34,163 nt of DNA from Planctomycetaceae bacterium (GTDB lineage Bacteria; Planctomycetota; Planctomycetia; Planctomycetales; Planctomycetaceae): the NCBI GenBank assembly GCA_014762625.1, contig JABURQ010000104.1, forward strand, positions 1 through 34,163, read 5' to 3'. Made by a program: the position numbers and the translations under genes. The notes beneath the pieces are model-generated. The model had not been told where the DNA came from, ran no database searches, and saw nothing but the letters and a program-made list of their open reading frames with translations. Within the stretch, counting starts at the first letter, position 1, and each line of letters starts with the position of its first letter. Shown piece by piece: positions 7,574 to 15,457 of this stretch.

Positions 7574-7885
7574 TTACTCATCCGATTTGAAGATCGCTTT
7601 GTTACCGAGCGACACTTCATCGACGATGCCGATGATGGCGGCGTCGATCGGTAACTGTTTGGTAGCGGGAGTGTTACGAGCGGACGAGCCCTGGACGCAG
7701 AGCACGACTTCGCCCTCCCCTGCTCCGACCGTATCGACGACGACGAACGTACGTCCGGTCGGCTGCAAATCGCTTTTGTCTTTCTCGTTCACGCGCAGCG
7801 GCTCGACGATGAGGAGCTTTTGTCCCACCATCGTTTCCACTTTTTGCGTGGCGATCAGACTCCCAGTAATACGCCCGATAAACAT
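7574..7885 (-). CDS. BMC-P pentameric vertex protein, first copy
   Basis: This 103-residue EutN/CcmL-family protein begins MFIGRITGSLIATQKVETM and has the conserved pentamer core VVDTVGAGEGEVVLCVQGSS and the family's terminal IIGIVDEV. The extended loop LRVNEKDKSDLQPTGRTF between strands is typical for CcmL/EutN. Its start lies 10 bases after the kinase stop. It forms shell vertices, as do the other two BMC-P proteins here, from which it is clearly diverged. Confidence 0.93.
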   Translation of the reverse strand: MFIGRITGSLIATQKVETMVGQKLLIVEPLRVNEKDKSDLQPTGRTFVVVDTVGAGEGEVVLCVQGSSARNTPATKQLPIDAAIIGIVDEVSLGNKAIFKSDE

Positions 7886-7895
7886 AAGACGTCCT

Positions 7896-9089
7896 TTACG
7901 ATTTCAATTGACTGACGGCGTCCACGGTTTGCCGGGCGACCACGATCTCTTCGTTCGTAGGCACGACCCAGACCTGAACCGGGCTGTCGTCGGTCGAGAT
8001 GCGACACTCGCCATCCGCTTCCTGGTTGCGAGTCTCATCGAGATGAACGCCGGCCCATTCCATGTTCCGGCAGACACCTTCCCGAACTCGTTGGCTGTTT
8101 TCACCGATGCCTCCCGTAAACACGATGGCATCGGCACCGCCGAGAACGGTCATGTAGCCGCCGAGATAATGACGAATCGATACGACGAACGCTTTAAGTG
8201 CGAGGTCGGCTCGTTCGTTCCCTTCCGCGGCGGCTTCTTCCAGATCGCGGACATCGCTACTCAGACCGCTCATGCCGAGCAAACCGCTCTTGTGAGAGAG
8301 ATCGTCGAGCAATCCCGCGAGGTCTTTTCCGGTCGCTTTCATCAACACCGGTAACGCAAACGGATCGAAGTCTCCCACACGGTTATTGTGGGGAAGTCCC
8401 GTTTGCGGACTCATGCCGAGGCTGTTGGCTTGAGACACTCCGCCCTTCATCGCACACAGAGAGTTGCTGCCTCCCAGGTGACACGAAACGACGCGGAGAT
8501 CGTCACGGTCGAGAATCTCGCCGATGCGGCCTCCGATATAACGATGGCTGGCTCCGTGGAACCCCCAACGCTGAACCTCGTAGTCGTCTCGCCATTCGAG
8601 CGGAACGGCGTAGATGCGATTTTCCGGCGGAATTGTTTCATGAAACCCAGTCTCCAACGCCGCCACCAGAGGAATCTCTGGAAAGGCCGCGGAAAGCTCC
8701 CGCATGGCGCGAGCGTAAGGCGGGTTATGGGCGGGAGCGATATCACTCAGTGACTCCATCTTGCTGAGCAATTCTTCGTTCACAATTCGCACACCACTCA
8801 TGTTACCGGCGAACACGGCTTTGAAGCCGATCGCCGACACCTCACTCACATCCTTCAAACAGCCGGTCTCCGGATGCGTTAACTGTTCGAGACAGATACG
8901 CACGGCGGCGGCGTGATCGGGAATGTTGCGTGTGAGTTCCTCGCGGAAATCTCCAATCTCAACGAAGCAGTGACTTTCGTCCTGACCGATGCGATCGATG
9001 CCGCCGCGCGCGAGTTGCGTTTCGGCGGGGAGGTCGAACACTCGATACTTAAAGCTCGTTGAGCCGAGATTGGCGACGAGAACGATCAT
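7896..9089 (-). CDS. ackA: Acetate/propionate kinase family enzyme (AckA-like) with altered active-site residues
   Basis: This 397-residue protein is a member of the ASKHA acetate kinase family: NLGSTSFK (7-14), RWGFHGASH (174-182), CHLGGSNS (203-210), NNRVGDFDP (235-243) and FTGGIGEN. It would make ATP and the free acid from the acyl-phosphate supplied by PduL. Several residues are unusual. The family's HRVVHGG motif reads FKAVFAG (89-95), so the substrate-binding Arg (Arg91 in Methanosarcina acetate kinase) is Lys90. The DTAFH motif reads ETGFH, putting Glu146 at the usual Asp148. Such changes may fit lactyl-phosphate rather than acetyl-phosphate. No encapsulation tail is visible. Confidence 0.9.
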   Translation of the reverse strand: MIVLVANLGSTSFKYRVFDLPAETQLARGGIDRIGQDESHCFVEIGDFREELTRNIPDHAAAVRICLEQLTHPETGCLKDVSEVSAIGFKAVFAGNMSGVRIVNEELLSKMESLSDIAPAHNPPYARAMRELSAAFPEIPLVAALETGFHETIPPENRIYAVPLEWRDDYEVQRWGFHGASHRYIGGRIGEILDRDDLRVVSCHLGGSNSLCAMKGGVSQANSLGMSPQTGLPHNNRVGDFDPFALPVLMKATGKDLAGLLDDLSHKSGLLGMSGLSSDVRDLEEAAAEGNERADLALKAFVVSIRHYLGGYMTVLGGADAIVFTGGIGENSQRVREGVCRNMEWAGVHLDETRNQEADGECRISTDDSPVQVWVVPTNEEIVVARQTVDAVSQLKS

Positions 9090-9155
9090 GGTGACATGCT
9101 TCCTGCGAACAAACTCCGAAAAACGATTCCGTAAACGAATCCCGAAAACAACGTC

Positions 9156-9431
9156 TTACTTGACGAAGTTATCGAGCAGGCTTTGCTCGGGACGCGGGAT
9201 CAAGTGAGCCGACACAAGTTCGCCCAGTTGCGATGCAGCGGCAGCGCCGGCATCCACAGCGGCGCGGACCGAACCGACGTCACCTTTGACGATCGTCGTC
9301 ACGAATCCGCCGCCGATCTGAACCTGTTTGACCAACGTGACGTTGGCGGCTTTCAGCATGGCGTCGGAGGCTTCGATCTGTGCGATCAAGCCTTTGGTTT
9401 CAATCAAACCGATTGCTTCACCCGTACTCAT
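9156..9431 (-). CDS. BMC-H hexameric shell protein, pore motif QIGGG
   Basis: This 91-residue single-BMC-domain protein (PF00936 type) begins [25 protein letters not shown] and has the [17 protein letters not shown] helix and the closing [10 protein letters not shown]. The loop that lines the central pore reads QIGGG, without the lysine of the companion BMC-H (KVGSG). The two hexamers therefore probably differ in what they let through. The gene lies 66 bases upstream of the kinase gene. Confidence 0.95.
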   Translation of the reverse strand: MSTGEAIGLIETKGLIAQIEASDAMLKAANVTLVKQVQIGGGFVTTIVKGDVGSVRAAVDAGAAAASQLGELVSAHLIPRPEQSLLDNFVK

Positions 9432-9515
9432 TTGTCATTTCCTTAGTTGGGTGGTTGAAACTGATACCGGACAAAGCCGCGCTTCGTCTCGGTCAAAAAA
9501 ACTCACGCAGAGTGA

Positions 9516-9815
9516 TTACTTGGAACCACCCGATTTGGCGGAAGGCAGCACGGCAGCCAATTCTTCGTGAGGACGAGGAATCACTTGCACGCTGACCACT
9601 TCACCGATCTTGCTGGCGGCTGAAGCGCCGGCATCGATCGCGGCTTTCACGGCAGCCACATCGCCGACGACAAACGCCGTCACCAATCCGCTACCTACTT
9701 TTTCCCATCCGACCATCTGGACGTTGGCGGCTTTCAACATTGCGTCGACCGCTTCGACCAAACTGACTAGCCCTTTGGTCTCAATCATTCCGAGGGCTTC
9801 CATCGCTTTCGCCAT
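9516..9815 (-). CDS. BMC-H hexameric shell protein, pore motif KVGSG
   Basis: This 99-residue BMC-domain protein shows [22 protein letters not shown], the pore loop EKVGSG, the helix [17 protein letters not shown], and the end [14 protein letters not shown]. It resembles PduA/EutM-type major shell proteins and is first of the two tandem hexamer genes. A short flexible Ser/Gly/Lys tail ends the protein. A stable hairpin upstream (9886-9923) separates it from pduL and could raise its level relative to the enzymes. Confidence 0.95.
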   Translation of the reverse strand: MAKAMEALGMIETKGLVSLVEAVDAMLKAANVQMVGWEKVGSGLVTAFVVGDVAAVKAAIDAGASAASKIGEVVSVQVIPRPHEELAAVLPSAKSGGSK

Positions 9816-9885
9816 GACTTAAACTCCCAAATTCTTAGTAACTCTGGGACCGGTCCGACATTCGTCCGGCCTCTATGAACACTCC

Positions 9886-9923
9886 GTTGCGATTCCCGCG
9901 AGTCGCCTCCAGGCGATCGCAAC
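9886..9923 (-). promoter_or_regulatory. Intergenic hairpin between pduL and the first BMC-H gene
   Basis: Outer arms GTTGCGAT (9886-9893) and ATCGCAAC (9916-9923) are perfectly complementary and enclose an inner stem TCGCC/GGCGA with a TCCA loop. There is no T-run, so a terminator is unlikely. Between an enzyme gene and the abundant shell genes, an RNA-processing or stability element is plausible. A 10-base palindrome GGACCGGTCC lies nearby at 9847-9856. Confidence 0.4.
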
Positions 9924-9931
9924 CTAATGTC

Positions 9932-10642
9932 TTAATGAACGCGACAAGCACACGGCTCGGGTTTAATCAGCTCGACGTTAGTTGCTCGATCGAGGCTGAC
10001 CGCATTCCCCTCATCCGTATCCAGGTGCACTTCCAACTTGATGTTCTCTCCGGCTCGGATCACAAGATCCTCCAGCACCGTCGTGCATCCTTCCGACTCA
10101 ATCCGCAGGTTCAGCTTGTCGCCGTTTTCCACGCCGTAGTATTTGAGGTCAGCGGGGCCCATATGGACGTGTCGCATGGCCCGGATGACGCCTTGTTCCA
10201 ACGTGACGGCTCCATTCGGACCGACGAGCACACAGCCCGGCGTTCCCTTTACGTCGCCGCTGATTCGAACCGGCAGATCGATTCCCAATGAGATCCCGTC
10301 GGTAAAGGCCAGCTCCACCTGTGAATCGGGCCGGCAGGGCCCGAGAACGCGGACATTCGGGATCATTTTGCGGCGAGGGCCGACGACGGCGAGTGTTTCT
10401 TCGGCGGCGTAGTAGCCGTCCTGATAAAGATCCTTCATCGGCGTGAGCGTGTGCCCCTTGCCGTAGAGAATCTCAACGTGTTCCTGTGTGAGATGGACGT
10501 GTCGAGCCGAGATGTTAACGACGAGCGGATTTGGTTTGCCGTCTGTGGATGCCGCAGACGCTCCGCCCATTTTTTCGAGCAATAACTGCCTGACGAGCTG
10601 CTCGACGTCGGCGCGATTAATGTTTTGTGTGGTGGTACTCAT
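9932..10642 (-). CDS. pduL: PduL-type phosphotransacylase
   Basis: This 236-residue protein matches PduL, the BMC phosphotransacylase unrelated to Pta. The N-terminal helix [20 protein letters not shown] (7-26) is a likely encapsulation peptide, followed by a variable linker. The two beta-barrel repeats carry the metal-binding features SARHVHL (H48, H50), the acidic AAEE (79-82), [11 protein letters not shown] (H158, H160) and [10 protein letters not shown] (H206). It exchanges CoA for phosphate on the acyl-CoA, regenerating CoA in the lumen. The C-terminal CACRVH is an odd cysteine-bearing tail. Its start overlaps the regulator's stop by four bases. Confidence 0.95.
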   Translation of the reverse strand: MSTTTQNINRADVEQLVRQLLLEKMGGASAASTDGKPNPLVVNISARHVHLTQEHVEILYGKGHTLTPMKDLYQDGYYAAEETLAVVGPRRKMIPNVRVLGPCRPDSQVELAFTDGISLGIDLPVRISGDVKGTPGCVLVGPNGAVTLEQGVIRAMRHVHMGPADLKYYGVENGDKLNLRIESEGCTTVLEDLVIRAGENIKLEVHLDTDEGNAVSLDRATNVELIKPEPCACRVH

Positions 10643-11421
10643 GACTGTCCCTGATGTCTGTTCGAATCGCCGTCTTCTTCGAGGACCGCGACTCCCTGTT
10701 CCCTGATGAGACTCTTCCAGTTCTCGGGAACGTCGCGATCGACGATCAACTGATCCATCCGATCCAGGGGGCAGAGGTGAGCCAAAGCCGAGTGTCCGAA
10801 CTTGCCGTGGTCGGCGACCACGATGACTTCATCGGCTGAGTTCATCATCTGTTTCTCTGTTTCAACCAGCAGTGTGTTACTGTTGAACAACCCCTTCTCG
10901 GTAATTCCGCCGACGCTCATGATCAGCCGACGAACGTTGATGCTGCGTAACGCATCAACGGCGACCGGACCGAGTGAAACGCCGGTTTTGGGGTAGACGT
11001 ATCCTCCGATGAGGATCAGCTCAATGTTGCTGTGATTGGCAAGCAGGTTGGCGATGGGAAGTGAATTGGTCACGACCATCAACGACTTGTTCACCAGGTT
11101 TCGAGCGACTTCGAGCGTCGTCGTCCCTCCGTCCAAAATGACGCCTTCCCCTGGTTCAATCAGGTCAGCCGCCATCTTTGCGATCCGTCGCTTCGCCTCC
11201 ATGTTTTGCGTGCTTCGATCCTCGAAGCCCGTCAGCGATTCGCCAATGTACGAGGCTCCGCCTCGCGTCCGCCGAATCTGTCCTAATCCGTCAAGTTGCT
11301 CCAAATCCCTTCGGATGGTGGATTCTGAGGCGTCAACCTCGGTCACCAGCTCTTGTAAGCTGACATAACCACGGTTTTCCGTGATTTCTAGGATTTTTTG
11401 ACGTCTTTCGTCCGCCAACAT
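10639..11421 (-). CDS. DeoR-family transcriptional regulator
   Basis: This 260-residue protein has the DeoR arrangement. An N-terminal winged helix-turn-helix comes first: [13 protein letters not shown], then [20 protein letters not shown] and the wing IRRTRGGA. A DeoR sensor domain of the sugar-phosphate isomerase-like fold follows, with [23 protein letters not shown] and VVADHGKFG. Such regulators usually respond to a phosphorylated sugar, here plausibly fuculose- or rhamnulose-phosphate or DHAP. I take the ATG at 11421, where the family begins; upstream starts at 11451 or 11487 would add non-conserved residues, and the latter would run into the tandem repeat at 11481. It heads the BMC operon and overlaps pduL by four bases. 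Confidence 0.92.
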   Translation of the reverse strand: MLADERRQKILEITENRGYVSLQELVTEVDASESTIRRDLEQLDGLGQIRRTRGGASYIGESLTGFEDRSTQNMEAKRRIAKMAADLIEPGEGVILDGGTTTLEVARNLVNKSLMVVTNSLPIANLLANHSNIELILIGGYVYPKTGVSLGPVAVDALRSINVRRLIMSVGGITEKGLFNSNTLLVETEKQMMNSADEVIVVADHGKFGHSALAHLCPLDRMDQLIVDRDVPENWKSLIREQGVAVLEEDGDSNRHQGQS

Positions 11422-11480
11422 AGACCGATTCCGCAACGATTGGCCAATCATAGGAACAACACTACGACTAGAAATGATAG

Positions 11481-11500
11481 AAATCAATCAAAATCAATCA
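11481..11500. promoter_or_regulatory. Perfect 10-bp tandem repeat, candidate regulator binding site
   Basis: AAATCAATCA occurs twice head-to-tail, spacing two identical half-sites by one DNA turn. It lies 60 bases upstream of the chosen DeoR start, in the AT-rich region that should hold the operon promoter. Direct repeats at helical spacing are common for DeoR-family operators. Assignment is by position only. Confidence 0.45.
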
Positions 11501-11515
11501 TTAATATTTCGCAAT

Positions 11516-11535
11516 TGTGGGAGATATCTATCACA
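11516..11535. promoter_or_regulatory. 20-bp near-perfect palindrome in the divergent promoter region
   Basis: TGTGGGAGATATCTATCACA has the form TGTG-NN-AGATATCT-NN-CACA, symmetric apart from two base pairs. A second inverted pair, ATTGTGG (11514-11520) and CCACAAT (11541-11547), is nested around it. The site lies between the BMC operon and the sialidase gene and could bind a dimeric repressor or activator of either. The rest of 11548-11863 shows no convincing gene or clear -35/-10 pair. Confidence 0.45.
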
Positions 11536-11863
11536 TTCATCCACAATGTGTTGCCGTGAAATACTTTGCGTAAACTGCCTATTCTTCCGTGTCGTGGCAG
11601 GACTCTATCATTTAGTCGGCAGATCCGTGGCGTGACGTTTCTGCTCTCATGGTGGAATCCGCAGAGCCGCCATTCGTGTTGCCGATTCTGACGGTCCTAA
11701 GCAGAGAGTTGACTTGGCGGTCCTCGCACAACCGTGCCAGACGAATTGATGAGTCGGAAGGAAAGAATCCTTGCGACTGTCACAGGCGCGCCAGTACGTT
11801 AAGTGGCATCAGTTTTCAGTCGGCAACCTATTAGACTTCATCGTCTTAGTCGGAAAGACAACC

Positions 11864-12943
11864 ATGCGCTCTCTCCTGTTTCTATTCTGTTTCGTAATTC
11901 CTCTCAGTCCCCACTTGTGCGCGGAGGAGATGGATGTCTTTGTTTCGGGTGAAGGTGGCTATCACACGTACCGAATTCCGGCGATCATCCGGACGCAGAA
12001 GGGAACACTGATCGCCTTCGCGGAAGGACGCAAAAGCGGGCGTGGAGATTCGGGAAACATCGATCTTGTCTACAAGCGATCCTTCGACGATGGAAAAAAC
12101 TGGTCGGAGATGAAGGTATTATGGGACGATGGCGGTAACACGTGTGGCAACCCCTGCCCCGTAATTGACGCGGCAACCGGCCGAATCGTGTTGCCGTTGA
12201 CCTGGAATCATGGCGATGACCACGAGAGCGAGATTAAGAAGAGTTCCGGGAAAGACACTCGAAGGGTTTATCTTTCGTGGTCTAATGATGACGGCGAAAC
12301 CTGGGTCGATCCGCAGGAAATCACCGATCAGGCGAAAGAGCCTGCCTGGACCTGGTATGCGACCGGGCCTGGAAACGGGATTCAGCTTCAGCAGGGAGAG
12401 CACAAGGGGCGTCTCGTGATTCCGTGCGATCACAATATTCTGGTTGGTGAAGAGTCGGTTCGCCGCTCTCACTGTATTCTGTCAGACGATGGTGGAAAAA
12501 CCTGGCGAATGAGCGAGCCGCTCGAGCGAGACACCAACGAGTGTGCTGTTGTTGAGCTAAGCGATGGTCGGTTGCTACTCAATATGCGCAGTTACCACGG
12601 TAAGAATCTGAGAGCGATTTCGTATTCCGAAGACGGTGGAGAAACCTGGTCGGGAGTGCTGCTCGATCCCGAATTGATAGAGCCTGTGTGTCAGGCTTCG
12701 CTGATTACGCTTGACGATGGGGATTTGGCTTTTTCGAATCCCGCTTCGACGAAGCGGGATCATATGACCCTCAAGTTGAGCGAAAATGCAGGCAAGTCCT
12801 GGTCGGCTCACGAGATTTATCCCGGCTCAGCCGCCTATTCCTCGCTGGTAAATTTAGGGAACTCCTCTCTAGGCTTGTTGTACGAGAAAGATGGTTATTC
12901 GAGAATTGTGTTTCGGATTATCTCGGTGGAGAGTCTGAGGTAA
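11864..12943 (+). CDS. Secreted sialidase (exo-alpha-sialidase, GH33-like)
   Basis: This 359-residue protein begins with a signal peptide (MRSLLFLFCFVIPLSPHLCA). The sialidase motif YRIP (36-39) provides the first of the arginine triad. Five Asp boxes of the S-x-D-x-G-x-x-W type follow at about 73-80, 140-147, 207-214, 255-262 and 306-313 (the last degenerate, SENAGKSW). A GRGDSGNIDLV segment fits the acid/base Asp region, NMRS (R242) the second Arg, and YSRIVFR the third. It should remove terminal sialic acid from glycans outside the cytoplasm. I chose the ATG at 11864 because the signal peptide begins there; an in-frame start at 11771 adds a non-signal stretch. It is divergent from the BMC operon. 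Confidence 0.88.
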   Translation: MRSLLFLFCFVIPLSPHLCAEEMDVFVSGEGGYHTYRIPAIIRTQKGTLIAFAEGRKSGRGDSGNIDLVYKRSFDDGKNWSEMKVLWDDGGNTCGNPCPVIDAATGRIVLPLTWNHGDDHESEIKKSSGKDTRRVYLSWSNDDGETWVDPQEITDQAKEPAWTWYATGPGNGIQLQQGEHKGRLVIPCDHNILVGEESVRRSHCILSDDGGKTWRMSEPLERDTNECAVVELSDGRLLLNMRSYHGKNLRAISYSEDGGETWSGVLLDPELIEPVCQASLITLDDGDLAFSNPASTKRDHMTLKLSENAGKSWSAHEIYPGSAAYSSLVNLGNSSLGLLYEKDGYSRIVFRIISVESLR

Positions 12944-13174
12944 TGTCGGCTGAGAGACGCTGCGATTTCGTCGAGCCGTTTTACGGGACTGAAATTGCCC
13001 ATGAGTTGTGCTGGCGCCTCGCCATTGTCTTGTTGAGGCAGTAAAGAGAGTCGAATTCCCAGGATCTCACGCTCCAGGATGACAAAACGCAGCAGGCGGA
13101 CGCGATAATAGATGGGCTCAAAATGAAAACAGCAAGGTTTCCTTTTGGAGCTCGGGTAGACTGAGAGACTCTGT

Positions 13175-13206
13175 TTTGGCCTGAAAATGGCTGTTTTCAG
13201 GCCAAA
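13175..13206. promoter_or_regulatory. Perfect 13-bp stem hairpin in the sialidase-Rieske gap
   Basis: Arms TTTGGCCTGAAAA and TTTTCAGGCCAAA are exactly complementary with a TGGCTG loop. There is no T-run directly after the stem on either strand, so a simple intrinsic terminator is uncertain. It sits in the 517-base gene-free stretch 12944-13460. That stretch also holds a GC-rich imperfect inverted repeat (GGCCCGC at 13331-13337 with GCGGGGCC at 13345-13352) and presumably the promoter of the respiratory cluster, which I could not place. Confidence 0.45.
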
Positions 13207-13460
13207 TGGTTCCCAGCGGCGGGAATCGCTTTTCCGTTCACTTCCAGCTTTCGGGAAAACCGAAATCGTGACTCTGTGCAGAGTTGCCGTCTTTCTGTGA
13301 TCGTGACACAATTAAACGCCACGTAAATCGGGCCCGCATTTCGCGCGGGGCCGCGAGTCTATGATTTTTCACGATCGAGTTCCGATCGCTTGTCGAGTCT
13401 GAAGATTCCTCAATCTGGGGGATTCAGTGGGCGAGTTCGCTCGGACGTACGGATAGTCAC

Positions 13461-14561
13461 ATGGCTGACGAAAAGAAAAAACTCTCGACGGCAGACATTT
13501 TGGCGCAAGCGCGTGCCCAGGCAGCGGGCGGTGATGATGGTGGCGCAGAGTCTTCACAGGAAGATCAGCCTCAGGAATCAGCCGCTGCTCCCGAGTCTTC
13601 ACCGTCCGAAGCCCCCAAGTCAACTTCGGATATCCTGGCCGCCGCCCGAGCTCAGGCAAAGGGTGGCGAAGAATCGGCCAAGCCGTCAGGTGGGGATGCG
13701 CCCAAGGGGACTTCGGACATCCTGGCTGCCGCGCGGGCTCAAGCCGCAGGTGGTGATAAGCCTGCCGGTGGTGGAGCGGCTCCGAAAAGCACCTCCGACA
13801 TTCTGGCGGCTGCTCGAGCTCAGGCCGGTAAGGGGGGCGACTCTGGCGGAGCATCCGCTCCTGCTGCCAAGAAGCCTGCGGCGAAAGCCAAGAAGGAGGT
13901 CCCCGTTGGTGACCTGCCTCCCGTGAAGGACATGGTCGAGGCCATGAAGTCCGGAAAAACGACCGAAGAGGTCAAGGGGGGGCCGGCCAAGCCCAGGATT
14001 CCCACAAAGCCTCCCAAGTCGCCGAAGCCAGCCGCCAAGGCTCCCGAAGGCGGGTCTCGTCGGAACGCATTGTTGGCGTTCTTGTTGGCCCCCTTCGCGA
14101 TGGCCTGGACCTTTGTGGGTGTGGTGGGCGGTCTGGGGACTCTCTACGTGGCTCGATTCATGATGCCGAATGTTCTGGTTGAGCCTCCCAGTAAGTTCAA
14201 AATTGGTCCTCCGACGGATTACGGCTTTGGGACCGTGGCGACGAAGTGGAAAGCCCAATACGGGGTCTGGGTCGTTAATACTGAATACAACGGCCGCAAG
14301 ATGATTTACGCATTGATCTCAGTGTGTACGCACTTGGGTTGTACGCCGAACTGGCTCGGGGGTGAGCAGAAATTCAAATGTCCCTGTCACGGTTCAGGTT
14401 TTTATATCACCGGGATTAACTTCGAAGGCCCCGCTCCTCGTCCTCTGGAGCGGGCTGGTATCGCTTTGGGTTCCGATGGGATGCTGGAAGTTGATAAGAG
14501 TGTGAAGTTTCAGGAAGAATTGGGGCAATGGAACGATCCCGCCTCATTTGTGGAAGTCTGA
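13461..14561 (+). CDS. Rieske iron-sulfur protein with a repeat-bearing N-terminal extension
   Basis: This 366-residue protein ends in a Rieske domain with both cluster boxes: CTHLGC (C289, H291, C294) and CPCHGS (C307, C309, H310). C289, H291, C307 and H310 hold the 2Fe-2S cluster, and C294/C309 form the usual disulfide. One membrane helix lies at about 207-233. The first 200 residues are unusual: four copies of an S/G-T-S/A-DILAxARAQA unit (9-21, 54-66, 83-95, 110-122) separated by Gly/Pro/Ala/Lys-rich linkers, all presumably cytoplasmic. Typical Rieske proteins are under 200 residues. It is the first gene of the respiratory cluster and passes electrons from the quinol site of cytochrome b. 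Confidence 0.93.
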   Translation: MADEKKKLSTADILAQARAQAAGGDDGGAESSQEDQPQESAAAPESSPSEAPKSTSDILAAARAQAKGGEESAKPSGGDAPKGTSDILAAARAQAAGGDKPAGGGAAPKSTSDILAAARAQAGKGGDSGGASAPAAKKPAAKAKKEVPVGDLPPVKDMVEAMKSGKTTEEVKGGPAKPRIPTKPPKSPKPAAKAPEGGSRRNALLAFLLAPFAMAWTFVGVVGGLGTLYVARFMMPNVLVEPPSKFKIGPPTDYGFGTVATKWKAQYGVWVVNTEYNGRKMIYALISVCTHLGCTPNWLGGEQKFKCPCHGSGFYITGINFEGPAPRPLERAGIALGSDGMLEVDKSVKFQEELGQWNDPASFVEV

Positions 14562-14619
14562 GGAAAGTCGGTTCTCGAGTCTGGATAGCCCCGCTTAAAG
14601 TCAAAACAGAGAATTTATT

Positions 14620-15393
14620 ATGTCCATCGGCGAGTACATTCGCGAAACGCAACTTTGGAAGAGTATCTTTCGTCATCCCGCGCCGTACGATCGACGGAAT
14701 CGTATCGTGGTGATGCTGACGAACTTCTTCCTGCACCTGCATCCCGTTTCGATCAAACAGCAGGGGATCGCTCTGTCCTATACCTGGTGTATGGGAGGGA
14801 TTACATTCTTTCTGTTTCTGGTGGAAGCCATCACCGGCGTTCTGTTGATGTTTTATTACCGTCCGACGCTGGAATGGGCGTTTCGAGATATCTTATCGCT
14901 TCGCGATGTGCAGACTTTGGGGATCATGCGTGAAATTCATCGCTGGGGGGCGCATGCGATGGTGATCACTGTCTGGTTGCATATGTATCGTGTCTTCCTG
15001 ACCGGAAGTTATAAGCCTCCCCGGGAGTTTAACTGGGTGGTCGGCGTGATTCTGCTGGTGTTGACGCTGCTGCTGTCGTTTACCGGTTACCTGCTGCCTT
15101 GGGACCAGTTGGCGATCTGGGCGATCACGGTGGGCTCGAATATGGCGAAGGCGACTCCGATTCTCGGATCTGAAGGTCCCGGTTACCAACTACTAAATAT
15201 AGGAAATTATCCACTCATTACTCCGATCTCCGACGCGCGCTTCTTGCTCCTCGGTGCCCGGAATGTGGGTGAGGAAACGTTGAATCGATTTTACATTTTG
15301 CACTGTGTGGCCATTCCACTGGTGGTGGCGACCTTGATTGCGATTCACTTCTGGCGAGTTCGAAAGGATGGGGGAATCAGTCAGCCTCTGTAA
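14620..15393 (+). CDS. Cytochrome b6-type N-terminal cytochrome b
   Basis: This 257-residue protein carries the four-helix heme-binding half of cytochrome b. Heme-ligand pairs are H107/H121 (HRWGAHAMVITVWLH) and H228/H243. The 15-residue spacing of the second pair is the b6 pattern, against 14 in mitochondrial-type cytochrome b. Cys57 in TWCMGGIT aligns with the cysteine of cytochrome b6 (YCLGGIT) that covalently holds the extra heme c_n (c_i), and the C-terminus VRKDGGISQPL is also b6-like. It forms the quinol-oxidising core with the Rieske protein and the subunit IV-like protein. Encoded separately from the C-terminal half, as in b6f-type complexes. Confidence 0.93.
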   Translation: MSIGEYIRETQLWKSIFRHPAPYDRRNRIVVMLTNFFLHLHPVSIKQQGIALSYTWCMGGITFFLFLVEAITGVLLMFYYRPTLEWAFRDILSLRDVQTLGIMREIHRWGAHAMVITVWLHMYRVFLTGSYKPPREFNWVVGVILLVLTLLLSFTGYLLPWDQLAIWAITVGSNMAKATPILGSEGPGYQLLNIGNYPLITPISDARFLLLGARNVGEETLNRFYILHCVAIPLVVATLIAIHFWRVRKDGGISQPL

Positions 15394-15457
15394 AGAAGTT
15401 GTCTGCCTCGTGGTTTTGTTTTGCGACAGAAAGTGTCTCCAACGGATTTAAACAGTC

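Noticed and set aside
11516-11535. CRP-type site (TGTGA-N6-TCACA)
   Set aside because: The half-sites TGTGG and TCACA are ten bases apart rather than six, so it does not fit CRP; kept only as an unassigned palindrome.
11649-11834. 61-codon plus-strand open frame before the sialidase
   Set aside because: Short, no motif, no ribosome-binding site; it lies in a regulatory gap.
12895-13311. 138-codon minus-strand open frame after the sialidase
   Set aside because: It overlaps the sialidase end, runs over the 13-bp hairpin, has no known motif and a composition unlike the neighbours. Not enough support to call it a gene.
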